A stretch of DNA of 13,980 nt from CAZRUM01 sp964603435 (GTDB taxonomy: Bacteria; Patescibacteriota; Patescibacteriia; Magasanikbacterales; UBA922): NCBI GenBank assembly GCA_964603435.1, contig CAZRUM010000027.1:1-13980 (forward strand), in the 5' to 3' direction. A program made the translations under genes and the position numbers. Of this stretch, positions 1-5,611 are shown piece after piece; position 1 is the first letter of the stretch; every line of letters begins with the position of its first letter. Below the pieces are notes generated by a model, which saw nothing but the letters and a program-made list of their open reading frames with translations, was not told where the DNA came from and made no database searches.

Positions 1-539
1 CCAATATTAAAGATATCTTTGTCATTTATCATTTTAATACTTTCCATCACATTATCATAATTTAAAAACGGTTCACCCATTCCCATGTAAACCACATTGG
101 TAATATGGTTTGGTTTTGTTTTTTGTGTTTTCAAAAATCTTTGCCAGAATAAAACTTGTTCAACGATTTCGGCAGTCTTTAAATTTCTTTTTAGACCCAT
201 TGTACCAGTCGCACAAAAACTACAACCCATAGCACAACCGACCTGAGACGAAACACAAACAGTTGCCCGACCATCCTCGTGTTTCATAAGGACTGTTTCT
301 ATTTTTTCATCATCTTCTAGAGTAATTAGTGCTTTGACGGTTTCACTTTTCTCCGAACCAAAAATCTCAGCATTTATTTCTAGTGGGCATTCGTTATTTA
401 GCTTTTCTCGCAGGTTTATAGGTAAAGTGGTGTTATCACTCCAATTACCAATTAAATCCTCAAAAACAGCCTTATAGACCTGTTTAAAGCGGAATTTTGG
501 TTCATTTACTAGTACGATTTTAAGATTTTCTAGGTTCAT
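1..539 (-). CDS. rlmN: RlmN, dual-specificity radical-SAM RNA methyltransferase (C-terminus off the left edge)
   Basis: RlmN uses radical SAM chemistry to methylate C2 of adenosine 2503 in 23S rRNA and A37 of some tRNAs. The visible 179 residues start with MNLENLKIVLVNEP at the ATG complementary to 537-539. They contain the radical-SAM cluster motif CAMGCSFC (Cys102, 106 and 109), the conserved Cys95 seven residues before it, corresponding to E. coli Cys118, and the GEP motif of the SAM site at residues 155-157. About half of the usual 340-350 residues is present. The methyl-carrying C-terminal cysteine would lie outside the window. The gene ends a minus-strand run after the YgjP-like gene but is separated from it by 104 bases that carry a good promoter, so it is probably also transcribed on its own. 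No clear Shine-Dalgarno sequence precedes the start. Confidence 0.93.
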   Translation of the reverse strand, partial: MNLENLKIVLVNEPKFRFKQVYKAVFEDLIGNWSDNTTLPINLREKLNNECPLEINAEIFGSEKSETVKALITLEDDEKIETVLMKHEDGRATVCVSSQVGCAMGCSFCATGTMGLKRNLKTAEIVEQVLFWQRFLKTQKTKPNHITNVVYMGMGEPFLNYDNVMESIKMINDKDIFNI

Positions 540-575
540 AGTGTTTCTTTCATTTATTACTTTAACTGGTGCCTA

Positions 576-604
576 ATAATACACCTTTAGGGGATAAAAT
601 GCAA
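576..604 (-). promoter_or_regulatory. Promoter upstream of rlmN
   Basis: On the minus strand a -35 element TTGCAT (599-604) and a -10 element TATTAT (576-581) are separated by 17 bases, with TG two bases before the -10 (extended -10). Transcription would start near 569, leaving a leader of about 30 nt before the rlmN ATG. Called from spacing and consensus only. Confidence 0.55.
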
Positions 605-643
605 GTAGCCAGCCACACTTCTCAACTCTATCTTTAGATTAAT

Positions 644-1183
644 TTATATACGGATTTTTCGTAATTTAGCTCTTCTTTGTTTGTGATCAGGCATGGTTTT
701 CGCAACCAAGTCCCAAAATCTTTGTGAATGATTCATTTCTTTTGTATGGCAGAGCTCATGCACTACAACATAATCACACAGTTCTGGAGGTAAACAAAAT
801 AATTTGTAGGAAAAGCTGAGACAACCAGTACTAGAACAACTCCCCCACCGCGTTTTTTGATTCCTAATACTAATGCGTTTGTATTCAAAATTGTAATATT
901 CGTTATAAAACTTGAGTCTGTCGTTAATTAATTTCTTTGCTCTGGCTTTACAACTTGCTAACGGTGGACATGGTAATTTTTTTCTCTTTTCTTTTTTTGT
1001 ATGTGCGACCATTTCATCCTGCGCTTTTACAATCCACTCTTGTCTGGACTCTACAAATCTATTTATTTCTTTTAGGCTCACTCTTTTTGGTGCACTCACA
1101 AGTACCTTTCCACCTTCCCCTACAGAAATACGGATATATTTAGACCTGGTGTAGCGTCTTATCGTATAAGGTAAACTTTTCAT
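644..1183 (-). CDS. YgjP-like (DUF45) zinc metallopeptidase
   Basis: A 179-residue protein of the YgjP/DUF45 family, related to SprT/WLM-type metallopeptidases. The zinc site is visible as HELCH at residues 142-146 followed by a third histidine at 152 in the context NHSQRFW; Glu143 would be the catalytic base. Upstream, residues of the type KTRWGSCSS match the conserved segment of the family. The N-terminal half is basic and has no signal peptide, so a cytoplasmic role is likely; the substrate is unknown for the family. The start lies 2 bases downstream of the stop codon of the flavoprotein gene, so the two are almost certainly co-transcribed and translationally coupled. The stop codon is TAA. 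Confidence 0.85.
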   Translation of the reverse strand: MKSLPYTIRRYTRSKYIRISVGEGGKVLVSAPKRVSLKEINRFVESRQEWIVKAQDEMVAHTKKEKRKKLPCPPLASCKARAKKLINDRLKFYNEYYNFEYKRISIRNQKTRWGSCSSTGCLSFSYKLFCLPPELCDYVVVHELCHTKEMNHSQRFWDLVAKTMPDHKQRRAKLRKIRI

Positions 1184-1185
1184 AG

Positions 1186-2469
1186 CTAAAAATCAATAGC
1201 CTCGCCAACAGCATGACCAGTGCTCCAAGCAGCGGTAAGATTATAGCCACCAGTCGGGGCATCTATATCTATTATTTCTCCTGCAAAATATAAATTATCA
1301 ATCAGCTTTGATTTCATGGTCTTCGGATCTATTTCTTTTATATTTACACCACCACTTGTTACAATTGCCATATTATAGCCCTTGTCTCCTGTTACTGTCA
1401 GCGTTATATTTTGTACTAGATTGACAAGATCTAGTCGTTCTTTTTTGTTTATACTATTAACTTTTTTGTCAGGATCAATACCAGACATTTCAATCAAAAT
1501 TGGTATTAAATTTTTTGGTAACAAATCTCCCAAAGCATTTTTGAATTGTTTATTATTATATTTTTTAAAATCACGTTGCAATCGTAAATCTAGTTGTTCA
1601 ACTGACAGGGCTGGTTTTAAATTTAGATTTAATTCTACTTTGCCATTTTTCTTTGCACTCAAAACATATTTACTAATATCTAAAACAATTGGGCCGGTAA
1701 TTCCAAAATGAGCAAAGAGCATGTCACCTTGACGAGATTCAAGTTTTTTATTTTCTTGTAGAATTGTTAATGATACGTTTTTTAAAGTTAGCCCCATCAA
1801 ATCTTTGCACCATTTTTCTTTTATTGTAAGAGGTACTAAAGCCGGGGCAGTATCGACCACCACGTGACCTAACTTCTCTGCAAATTCATGTCCCTCACCC
1901 ATAGAGCCAGTAGTGGGATAAGATAACCCACCTGTGGAAATAAGAAAATTCTTTCCAAAAAATTCTTTTCCATTTTTGAGTATTACAGATTTTATTTCTG
2001 ACTTCTTCCCGCCCGCAACGCCTTGCAGACTTGCATGGCGGGCGGGTTTATTTAGTTTTTTTACATCAGAATCATAAACTATTTCCACGCCGTTCTTTTT
2101 CATAAATTTTTTCATAGCACCTACAATGTCTGTTGCCATGTCGCTTTCTGGAAAAACCCTACCACCACGTTCAATTTTTAATTTTATTCCTTGTTCTTCA
2201 AAAAAATCTATAATACTCTCTGGTCCAAATTTTGTCAGACTAGAAAATAAAAAAGGTCCATTCTGTCCAAATATTTTTACCAACTCCCTAACATCAAATT
2301 TATCAGTTGTTACATTACATCTACCTTTACCAGTAATTAGAATCTTTTTCCCTAAGCCTTTGTTTTTTTCCAACAACAAAACTTTAGCCCCATTTTGAGC
2401 TGCAATTCCTGCTGCCATCATACCAGAAGGCCCACCACCAATTACAATTAGATCGTATTCTTTTTCCAT
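1186..2469 (-). CDS. HI0933/BaiN-type FAD-dependent oxidoreductase with an in-frame palindrome insertion
   Basis: A 427-residue flavoprotein of the HI0933-like (YhiN/BaiN) family. The N-terminal FAD-binding fold shows GGGPSGMMAAG at residues 11-21, an acidic strand end (LLLEKN) and the family signature GKGRCNVTT. A second FAD segment, YFAGEIIDIDAPTGGYN, lies near the C-terminus, with the typical terminal helix AAWSTGHAVGEAI. Members reduce diverse substrates and the physiological one is rarely known. Residues 142-154 (PARHASLQGVAGG) are encoded by a 39-base GC-rich palindrome and interrupt an otherwise typical segment between the capping region and the FAD strand. The reading frame continues through it. 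The gene starts 2 bases after the exonuclease stop codon and ends 2 bases before the YgjP-like gene, placing it in the middle of an operon. Confidence 0.88.
   Translation of the reverse strand: MEKEYDLIVIGGGPSGMMAAGIAAQNGAKVLLLEKNKGLGKKILITGKGRCNVTTDKFDVRELVKIFGQNGPFLFSSLTKFGPESIIDFFEEQGIKLKIERGGRVFPESDMATDIVGAMKKFMKKNGVEIVYDSDVKKLNKPARHASLQGVAGGKKSEIKSVILKNGKEFFGKNFLISTGGLSYPTTGSMGEGHEFAEKLGHVVVDTAPALVPLTIKEKWCKDLMGLTLKNVSLTILQENKKLESRQGDMLFAHFGITGPIVLDISKYVLSAKKNGKVELNLNLKPALSVEQLDLRLQRDFKKYNNKQFKNALGDLLPKNLIPILIEMSGIDPDKKVNSINKKERLDLVNLVQNITLTVTGDKGYNMAIVTSGGVNIKEIDPKTMKSKLIDNLYFAGEIIDIDAPTGGYNLTAAWSTGHAVGEAIDF
2008..2046. repeat. 39-nt GC-rich palindromic element inside the flavoprotein gene
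   Basis: Perfect 9-bp inverted arms CCCGCCCGC (2008-2016) and GCGGGCGGG (2038-2046) flank an inner part with a further TGCA/TGCA pairing around a 4-base loop. The element is exactly 13 codons long and in phase with the gene. Its base composition is strikingly unlike the AT-rich gene around it. The CCCGCC/GGCGGG arms resemble those around the nested tRNA-Gly at 5423-5534, suggesting one family of interspersed palindromes. Confidence 0.75.
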
Positions 2470-2471
2470 AT

Positions 2472-3185
2472 TTATCTACCTAGATGATTTTTCAAAGTAT
2501 AAACCAAGTCTTCATTTTGTTCATGTTCTGGTTTGCTAGACTCACTGTTATATAGCCATTCTATATATCCCCTGTCTTCATTTGCAACATCTTTAAAAGA
2601 TTTTCCACGATGTTTACCAAACAAGAATATATCTATCATTACCGGCATGTTTGTCAGCTCCTGCATCTTTGCAAGAATATCCTCGTCTGTTTCTAGTTTG
2701 AATTGTTTTTTAACTTCTTCTACTAGATGTTCAAACAGTTTTTCCAAAGCCAAAATATCTCCCCAAGCATCATGAGCTTGCGCTTCAATATTAAAATCTA
2801 ATGAATAACGCAGATACTGAAGTTTATAACTATCACTATCTAGCAAGTGTCTGGCTATACGCAAAGTGTCAATAAATTCTTTTGTCTCCACACCTTCATT
2901 TTTCAAAATCCCAATATCAAAAGGAGCATTGTGAGCTACCAAAATATGATCACCTAAAACATCAGTAATCTTTTGTTTGTCTTCACTACCTTCAAAGACT
3001 GGTTTATCAGCTACCATTGCCTCGGTAATGTGATGCACTGCCATCGCACCAAAGTCAATTGCGACAGGTGGTTTGAAATATTCATTTACACAATCCCCAG
3101 TTTTCACTTCTTTGTAAGCAAGCTGAACCAAACGAGCATCTTCCCCAGCATCAGTTGTTTCTGTATCTAAATAGATTATTTTCAT
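2472..3185 (-). CDS. DEDDh 3'-5' exonuclease, DnaQ/ExoX-like
   Basis: A 237-residue nuclease. The RNase-T/DnaQ fold occupies residues 1 to about 155 with the full DEDDh set: Asp7 and Glu9 in YLDTETT, Asp90 in HNAPFD, and His138 and Asp143 in AHDAWGDILALEKL. It should remove nucleotides from DNA or RNA 3' ends using two metal ions. The C-terminal part (about 185-237) has FGKHRGKSFKDV and YIEWLY, the small C-terminal module found in exodeoxyribonuclease X and some DnaQ-like proteins. This combination favours a stand-alone repair or processing exonuclease over the replicative proofreading subunit. It is the first gene of the minus-strand operon exonuclease-flavoprotein-YgjP and has its own promoter. 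No Shine-Dalgarno sequence is seen; the leader is AT-rich. Confidence 0.87.
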   Translation of the reverse strand: MKIIYLDTETTDAGEDARLVQLAYKEVKTGDCVNEYFKPPVAIDFGAMAVHHITEAMVADKPVFEGSEDKQKITDVLGDHILVAHNAPFDIGILKNEGVETKEFIDTLRIARHLLDSDSYKLQYLRYSLDFNIEAQAHDAWGDILALEKLFEHLVEEVKKQFKLETDEDILAKMQELTNMPVMIDIFLFGKHRGKSFKDVANEDRGYIEWLYNSESSKPEHEQNEDLVYTLKNHLGR

Positions 3186-3210
3186 ATATTTTTTATTAAT
3201 TTATAGGCGT

Positions 3211-3239
3211 AGTTTAGCATAAAAAGTGTGGTTATTCAA
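3211..3239 (-). promoter_or_regulatory. Promoter of the exonuclease-flavoprotein-ygjP operon
   Basis: Minus-strand -35 TTGAAT (3234-3239), 17-base spacer, -10 TAAACT (3211-3216) with an upstream TGC that makes an extended -10. Predicted start near 3204, about 20 nt before the exonuclease ATG. Confidence 0.65.
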
Positions 3240-3284
3240 GCGAGGGTAAATACAAAAAAATAATCACCAATTGTGTATATAATA

Positions 3285-3313
3285 TTGACAACCTCAATAT
3301 TTTATGATATCAT
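3285..3313 (+). promoter_or_regulatory. Promoter of tRNA-Gln
   Basis: Perfect -35 TTGACA (3285-3290), 17-base spacer, -10 TATCAT (3308-3313). Transcription would begin near 3320, eight bases before the mature tRNA. Confidence 0.8.
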
Positions 3314-3327
3314 GTATACGTTCTTAT

Positions 3328-3398
3328 TCGGAGATCGTCTAATGGTAGGACTTCAGGTTTTGATCCTGACTATCGGGGTTCGAATCCCTGTCTCCGAA
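3328..3398 (+). tRNA. tRNA-Gln(TTG)
   Basis: Full cloverleaf: acceptor TCGGAGA/TCTCCGA perfectly paired, D arm with AATGGTA loop, anticodon stem TCAGG/CCTGA around loop TTTTGAT giving anticodon TTG, 4-nt variable loop, T stem CGGGG/CCCTG around TTCGAAT, discriminator A at 3398. CCA is not encoded. It stands alone on the plus strand between a consensus promoter and a terminator. Confidence 0.95.
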
Positions 3399-3403
3399 CA
3401 AAC

Positions 3404-3433
3404 AAAAAAACACCTATAAAAAGGTGTTTTTTT
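3404..3433. terminator. Two-way terminator between tRNA-Gln and ftsX
   Basis: Stem AACACCT/AGGTGTT with a run of A before it and a run of seven T after it, so it can stop plus-strand transcription from tRNA-Gln and minus-strand transcription leaving ftsX (stop at 3447). Confidence 0.85.
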
Positions 3434-3446
3434 AATTAAAATTATT

Positions 3447-4355
3447 TTACACCTTCAAATGCTTCCTCATGGCGAGAAGACTAGAAAATATATTGAGGAA
3501 TAGTACTGAAGCAAATTGGACGAGTAATAGGAATAATAAATTTGCACTATAATAGTCTCTTAGAATCATTTCGCGACCAAAGACAATTGTAATATACGGA
3601 TCCATTATATTTAACAAAACCACTACCAAAACATAAGTAATAGCCAAGCTAACAATACTAAAAACAAAAGATTCTATTAAGTATGGCCCCCGTACAAACC
3701 AATTGGTAGCACCGACAAGTTTTTTGATACTGATTTCAATTCTCTGGGTATAAATAGCAACACGTACGGTGTTGAAAATAATAAGAAAAGCAATGATAGC
3801 AAATAAAATACTAATCGTGCCAGTAAATTTTTCTACTTGGGTAGTAATAGTATGAATTCGATTAATGGCTTTTTCAGTATCACCAAAGGTCTTTGCTTCA
3901 ACAATGCTTTCATATTCCGGGATGGTAAGGGCAGCAATAACTTTTGAATAATCTTTTGGATCACGAGTTTTTACAATCATCGTTGGGCCCAAAGGATTAT
4001 CTGTAAGTTCTTCAAGTGAGGCTAATATATCTTCGTTATCTGCATGTTTATTTTTGAAATCAACCAAAACCTCTTCACGGGTTAGGTATTTTACTTCCGT
4101 CACTTCAGGAAAAGATCCGATATATTCTTTCACTTCTTCAATTTGTTCATCATTGGCATCATAAGCAAAATAAACACTAACATCAATCTGTTCTTTGACG
4201 GTATTGACTGCTTCATCTGTGATAACATTTACAACAATAAAAGTATTGATAGAAATAAGCATCAAAACCAAAATCAAAACAGTCATGAGTGACAGACTCA
4301 TATTGCGATAGATATCTTGAAGTGCAAATTTTATAATGCGTAAAAATGACAACAT
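3447..4355 (-). CDS. ftsX: FtsX, permease-like subunit of the FtsEX divisome complex
   Basis: A 302-residue membrane protein with FtsX topology. It has an N-terminal cytoplasmic stretch, a first membrane helix near residues 20-43, and an extracellular domain of about 120 residues containing the typical alternation of short strands (YFAYDANDEQIEEV, FPEVTEVKYLTREE). Three more helices follow at about 175-200, 222-250 and 270-295. With FtsE it forms a type VII ABC transporter that moves no substrate but transmits ATP hydrolysis across the membrane to switch on peptidoglycan hydrolases at the septum. Here it lies 37 bases after ftsE in the same operon and ends just before a two-way terminator. 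The conserved cytoplasmic segment RIEISIKKLVGATNWF is present. Confidence 0.93.
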   Translation of the reverse strand: MLSFLRIIKFALQDIYRNMSLSLMTVLILVLMLISINTFIVVNVITDEAVNTVKEQIDVSVYFAYDANDEQIEEVKEYIGSFPEVTEVKYLTREEVLVDFKNKHADNEDILASLEELTDNPLGPTMIVKTRDPKDYSKVIAALTIPEYESIVEAKTFGDTEKAINRIHTITTQVEKFTGTISILFAIIAFLIIFNTVRVAIYTQRIEISIKKLVGATNWFVRGPYLIESFVFSIVSLAITYVLVVVLLNIMDPYITIVFGREMILRDYYSANLLFLLLVQFASVLFLNIFSSLLAMRKHLKV

Positions 4356-4392
4356 CTTTAGAATAATTAGGTGAATTAGTAATCAGGTAAAT

Positions 4393-5073
4393 TTATAATC
4401 TATATCTACCTTCTTCTTCATCTGCGATCACCTTGCCGTCATGCAAAGTAATAACCCTCTTGCAAAGTTGATTTACAATATCACGATTGTGAGTGACGAG
4501 AACTATAGTAGTACCAAATTCATTTATTTTTTTAAGTATCTCAATAATTTCTTGTGTATTGATAGAATCAAGATTTCCAGTTGGCTCATCCCCTACCAGA
4601 ATCTTTGGTCGGTGAGCGAGAGACCTAGCAATAACAACTCGTTGTTGTTCTCCTCCAGACAGCTGGTGTGGATATCTGTCCATTTTGTCTCCCAAACCAA
4701 CAATGTCCAAAACTTTTGGCACAACTTCCTGAATCCTGTGATGAGGTTCGCCTGCCACTTGTAAAGCGAAAGCCACATTTTCAGCTACAGTTTTTTTTGC
4801 TAATAATTTAAAATCTTGAAAGATTACCCCGATTTGACGACGTAAATATGGTACATGATGTTGTGGTATATTGGTGACATCCCAATCCCCCACTTCTATC
4901 GTACCAGTAGTAGCTTGTTCTTCGGCAATCAAAAGTTTGACCAAGGTTGTTTTACCTGTGCCACTTTGTCCTACAATAGATACAAACTCACCTGGCTTTA
5001 TATGCAGGTTAATCTGGTCTAAACCAACACTATCTTTGGTATATTTTTTTGAAACACCTTTTAACTTTATCAT
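4393..5073 (-). CDS. ftsE: FtsE, ATPase subunit of FtsEX
   Basis: A 226-residue ABC ATPase, the usual FtsE length. Visible motifs in order: Walker A GQSGTGKTT (35-43), Q-loop FQDF with Gln86, signature LSGGEQQR (138-145), Walker B ILVGDEPTGNLD with catalytic Glu163, and H-loop His195 in VLVTHNRD. Partner of FtsX, whose gene follows by 37 bases. It is expected at the inner face of the membrane at the division site. The ATG at 5071-5073 lies only nine bases after an extended -10 element (5083-5088), implying an mRNA with a leader of about 3 nt, and no ribosome binding site is present. Upstream is the terminator of the tRNA cluster, so ftsEX is likely transcribed from this promoter. Confidence 0.94.
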   Translation of the reverse strand: MIKLKGVSKKYTKDSVGLDQINLHIKPGEFVSIVGQSGTGKTTLVKLLIAEEQATTGTIEVGDWDVTNIPQHHVPYLRRQIGVIFQDFKLLAKKTVAENVAFALQVAGEPHHRIQEVVPKVLDIVGLGDKMDRYPHQLSGGEQQRVVIARSLAHRPKILVGDEPTGNLDSINTQEIIEILKKINEFGTTIVLVTHNRDIVNQLCKRVITLHDGKVIADEEEGRYRL

Positions 5074-5082
5074 AATAAAAAT

Positions 5083-5088
5083 ATTATA
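5083..5088 (-). promoter_or_regulatory. Extended -10 promoter of ftsEX, near-leaderless
   Basis: Minus strand TGG followed by TATAAT, a perfect extended -10. There is no good -35 (a T-run lies at the expected distance). Start predicted near 5076, three bases before the ftsE ATG. Confidence 0.55.
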
Positions 5089-5105
5089 CCATATTTTAAA
5101 TAAAC

Positions 5106-5136
5106 AAAAAACACCACCTTATAAATAAAGATGATG
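5106..5136 (-). terminator. Terminator of the tRNA cluster
   Basis: Minus-strand stem CATCATCTT/AAGGTGGTG (nine pairs, two G-U) with a 7-nt loop, followed by six T. It closes the minus-strand tRNA and repeat cluster before the ftsE promoter. Confidence 0.7.
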
Positions 5137-5159
5137 CCTTTGAATTAAGCCATCTCGGA

Positions 5160-5198
5160 GAATCCCAGCTCAAGGCTGGTCCACCTTGGGAGGAGAAC
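5160..5198 (-). repeat. Interspersed hairpin repeat, copy 1 (T-loop-bounded)
   Basis: On the minus strand it starts GTTCTCCTCCCAAGG and ends GCTGGGATTC, with internal pairings CCAGC/GCTGG and TCCCA/TGGGA. A second copy lies at 5317-5376. The two ends, GTTC and GATTC, together would make the conserved tRNA T-loop sequence GTTCGATTC. Downstream bases CTCCGAGATGGC resemble a T-stem and acceptor 3' strand, but no matching 5' half is present. Confidence 0.65.
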
Positions 5199-5210
5199 TC
5201 GAAAAAATAG

Positions 5211-5281
5211 AGCCCTCTATCAGAATCGAACTGATGTGTGTGGTTTACGATACCACCGTTCTACCACTGAACTAAAAGGGC
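5211..5281 (-). tRNA. tRNA-Thr(CGT)
   Basis: Acceptor GCCCTTT/AGAGGGC (one G-U), D arm GTTC/GAAC with AGTGGTA loop, anticodon stem GTGGT/ACCAC around ATCGTAA giving anticodon CGT, 4-nt variable loop, T stem ATCAG/CTGAT around TTCGATT, discriminator T. CCA is not encoded. G1-C72 and C2-G71 fit threonine identity. It is followed by a T-run and repeat copy 1, and preceded by the orphan tRNA-Gly 3' end. Confidence 0.93.
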
Positions 5282-5304
5282 CTTTAAAACTAAATTAAAC
5301 TATG

Positions 5305-5320
5305 AGCGGGTAACGGGAAT
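5305..5320 (-). other. Orphan tRNA-Gly 3' end
   Basis: Minus-strand sequence ATTCCCGTTACCCGCT looks like the 3' half of a T arm, a 7-base acceptor strand TACCCGC and discriminator T. TACCCGC pairs perfectly over seven bases with the 5' end GCGGGTA of the interrupted tRNA-Gly (5563-5569), better than the 3' half adjacent to that gene. It directly abuts repeat copy 2, which would sit in the T-loop. Confidence 0.5.
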
Positions 5321-5376
5321 CCCAGCCTACAGCCCAAGGCGCACACTGCAAGGCTGGTCCGCCTTGGGAGGAGAAC
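5317..5376 (-). repeat. Interspersed hairpin repeat, copy 2 (T-loop-bounded)
   Basis: Same ends as copy 1 (GTTCTCCTCCCAAGG and GCTGGGATTC) and the same inner core GGACCAGCCTTG, but 21 nt longer through an extra central segment that pairs with the left part (CCAAGGC/GCCTTGG). It is bracketed by GGTTC on one side and GATTCCCG on the other, again the two halves of a T arm. Confidence 0.65.
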
Positions 5377-5422
5377 CTTAGAGCGAGTGAGCGGAATCGA
5401 ACCGCCGTATCAAGCTTGCCTG

Positions 5423-5440
5423 CCCGCCATCGCTAGACTG
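5423..5440 (-). repeat. Right arm (3' side) of the GC-rich palindrome around the nested tRNA
   Basis: Contains GGCGGG on the minus strand (5423-5428) preceded by TAGCGAT. It is complementary to CCCGCC at 5529-5534 on the other side of the nested tRNA. The matching AGCGA stretches lie near both tRNA ends. Confidence 0.55.
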
Positions 5441-5511
5441 AGCGGAATACGAGAATCGAACTCGCGTCTCATGCTTGGGAAGCATATATACTACCATTGT
5501 ACTAATTCCGC
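5441..5511 (-). tRNA. tRNA-Gly(CCC), complete, nested inside another tRNA-Gly
   Basis: Acceptor GCGGAAT/ATTCCGC perfect, D arm with AATGGTA loop, anticodon stem TATGC/GCATG around TTCCCAA giving anticodon CCC, 4-nt variable loop, T stem GCGAG/CTCGT around TTCGATT, discriminator T. CCA is not encoded. All structural features of a working tRNA are present. It is flanked on both sides by GC-rich inverted arms and lies wholly between positions 36 and 37 of the surrounding tRNA-Gly. Confidence 0.93.
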
Positions 5512-5534
5512 TCGCTCAGGCTATGGTAGGCGGG
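5512..5534 (-). repeat. Left arm (5' side) of the GC-rich palindrome around the nested tRNA
   Basis: Minus strand begins CCCGCCTACCATAGC and reaches the first base of the nested tRNA. Its CCCGCC (5529-5534) pairs with GGCGGG at 5423-5428. Without the tRNA, the two arms would form a palindrome similar in style to the one at 2008-2046. Confidence 0.55.
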
Positions 5535-5571
5535 GGAAGCTTGTGTAATAACCATTATACTATACCCGCGT

Positions 5572-5604
5572 AAAAAACCCTTTGATACAATACCAAAGGG
5601 TTTA
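5572..5604 (-). terminator. Terminator after the PpiC gene
   Basis: Minus-strand stem AAACCCTTTG/CAAAGGGTTT (10 bp) with a 9-nt loop, then T residues continuing the stem. It lies between the PpiC stop (5612) and the first base of the interrupted tRNA-Gly (5569). Confidence 0.8.
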
Positions 5605-5611
5605 AACGTTA

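Larger units (their letters stand above)
5382..5569 (-). tRNA. Interrupted tRNA-Gly (anticodon CCC when joined), with a tRNA nested in its anticodon loop
   Basis: The 5' half (5569-5534) has acceptor GCGGGTA, a D arm with AATGGTTA loop, anticodon-stem strand CAAGC and loop start TTCCC. The 3' half (5417-5382) has AA, the matching strand GCTTG, variable ATAC, T stem GGCGG/CCGCT around TTCGATT, acceptor strand CACTCGC and discriminator T. Joined they give a 72-nt tRNA with anticodon CCC. The halves are separated by 116 nt that contain a whole second tRNA-Gly. Acceptor pairing has one G-U and one A-C mismatch. No promoter is evident: the PpiC terminator lies immediately upstream, so it depends on read-through or is dead. 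It could be an intron-bearing gene, a pseudogene, or a decayed tandem pair. Confidence 0.6.

Noticed and set aside
912..1154. Plus-strand reading frames opposite the YgjP-like, flavoprotein, FtsE, PpiC and ATPase genes
   Set aside because: They lie antisense to well-supported genes, have no family features and show low-complexity composition typical of shadow frames.
5155..5203. TTCTCC direct repeat on both sides of repeat copy 1 as a target duplication
   Set aside because: Copy 2 keeps the first TTCTCC but has a different base series on the other side, so the left TTCTCC belongs to the element itself.
5418..5533. Group I intron in the interrupted tRNA-Gly
   Set aside because: The insert is only 116 nt, 71 of them a complete tRNA, and no P, Q, R, S core elements can be seen; position 36/37 is also not the usual site.
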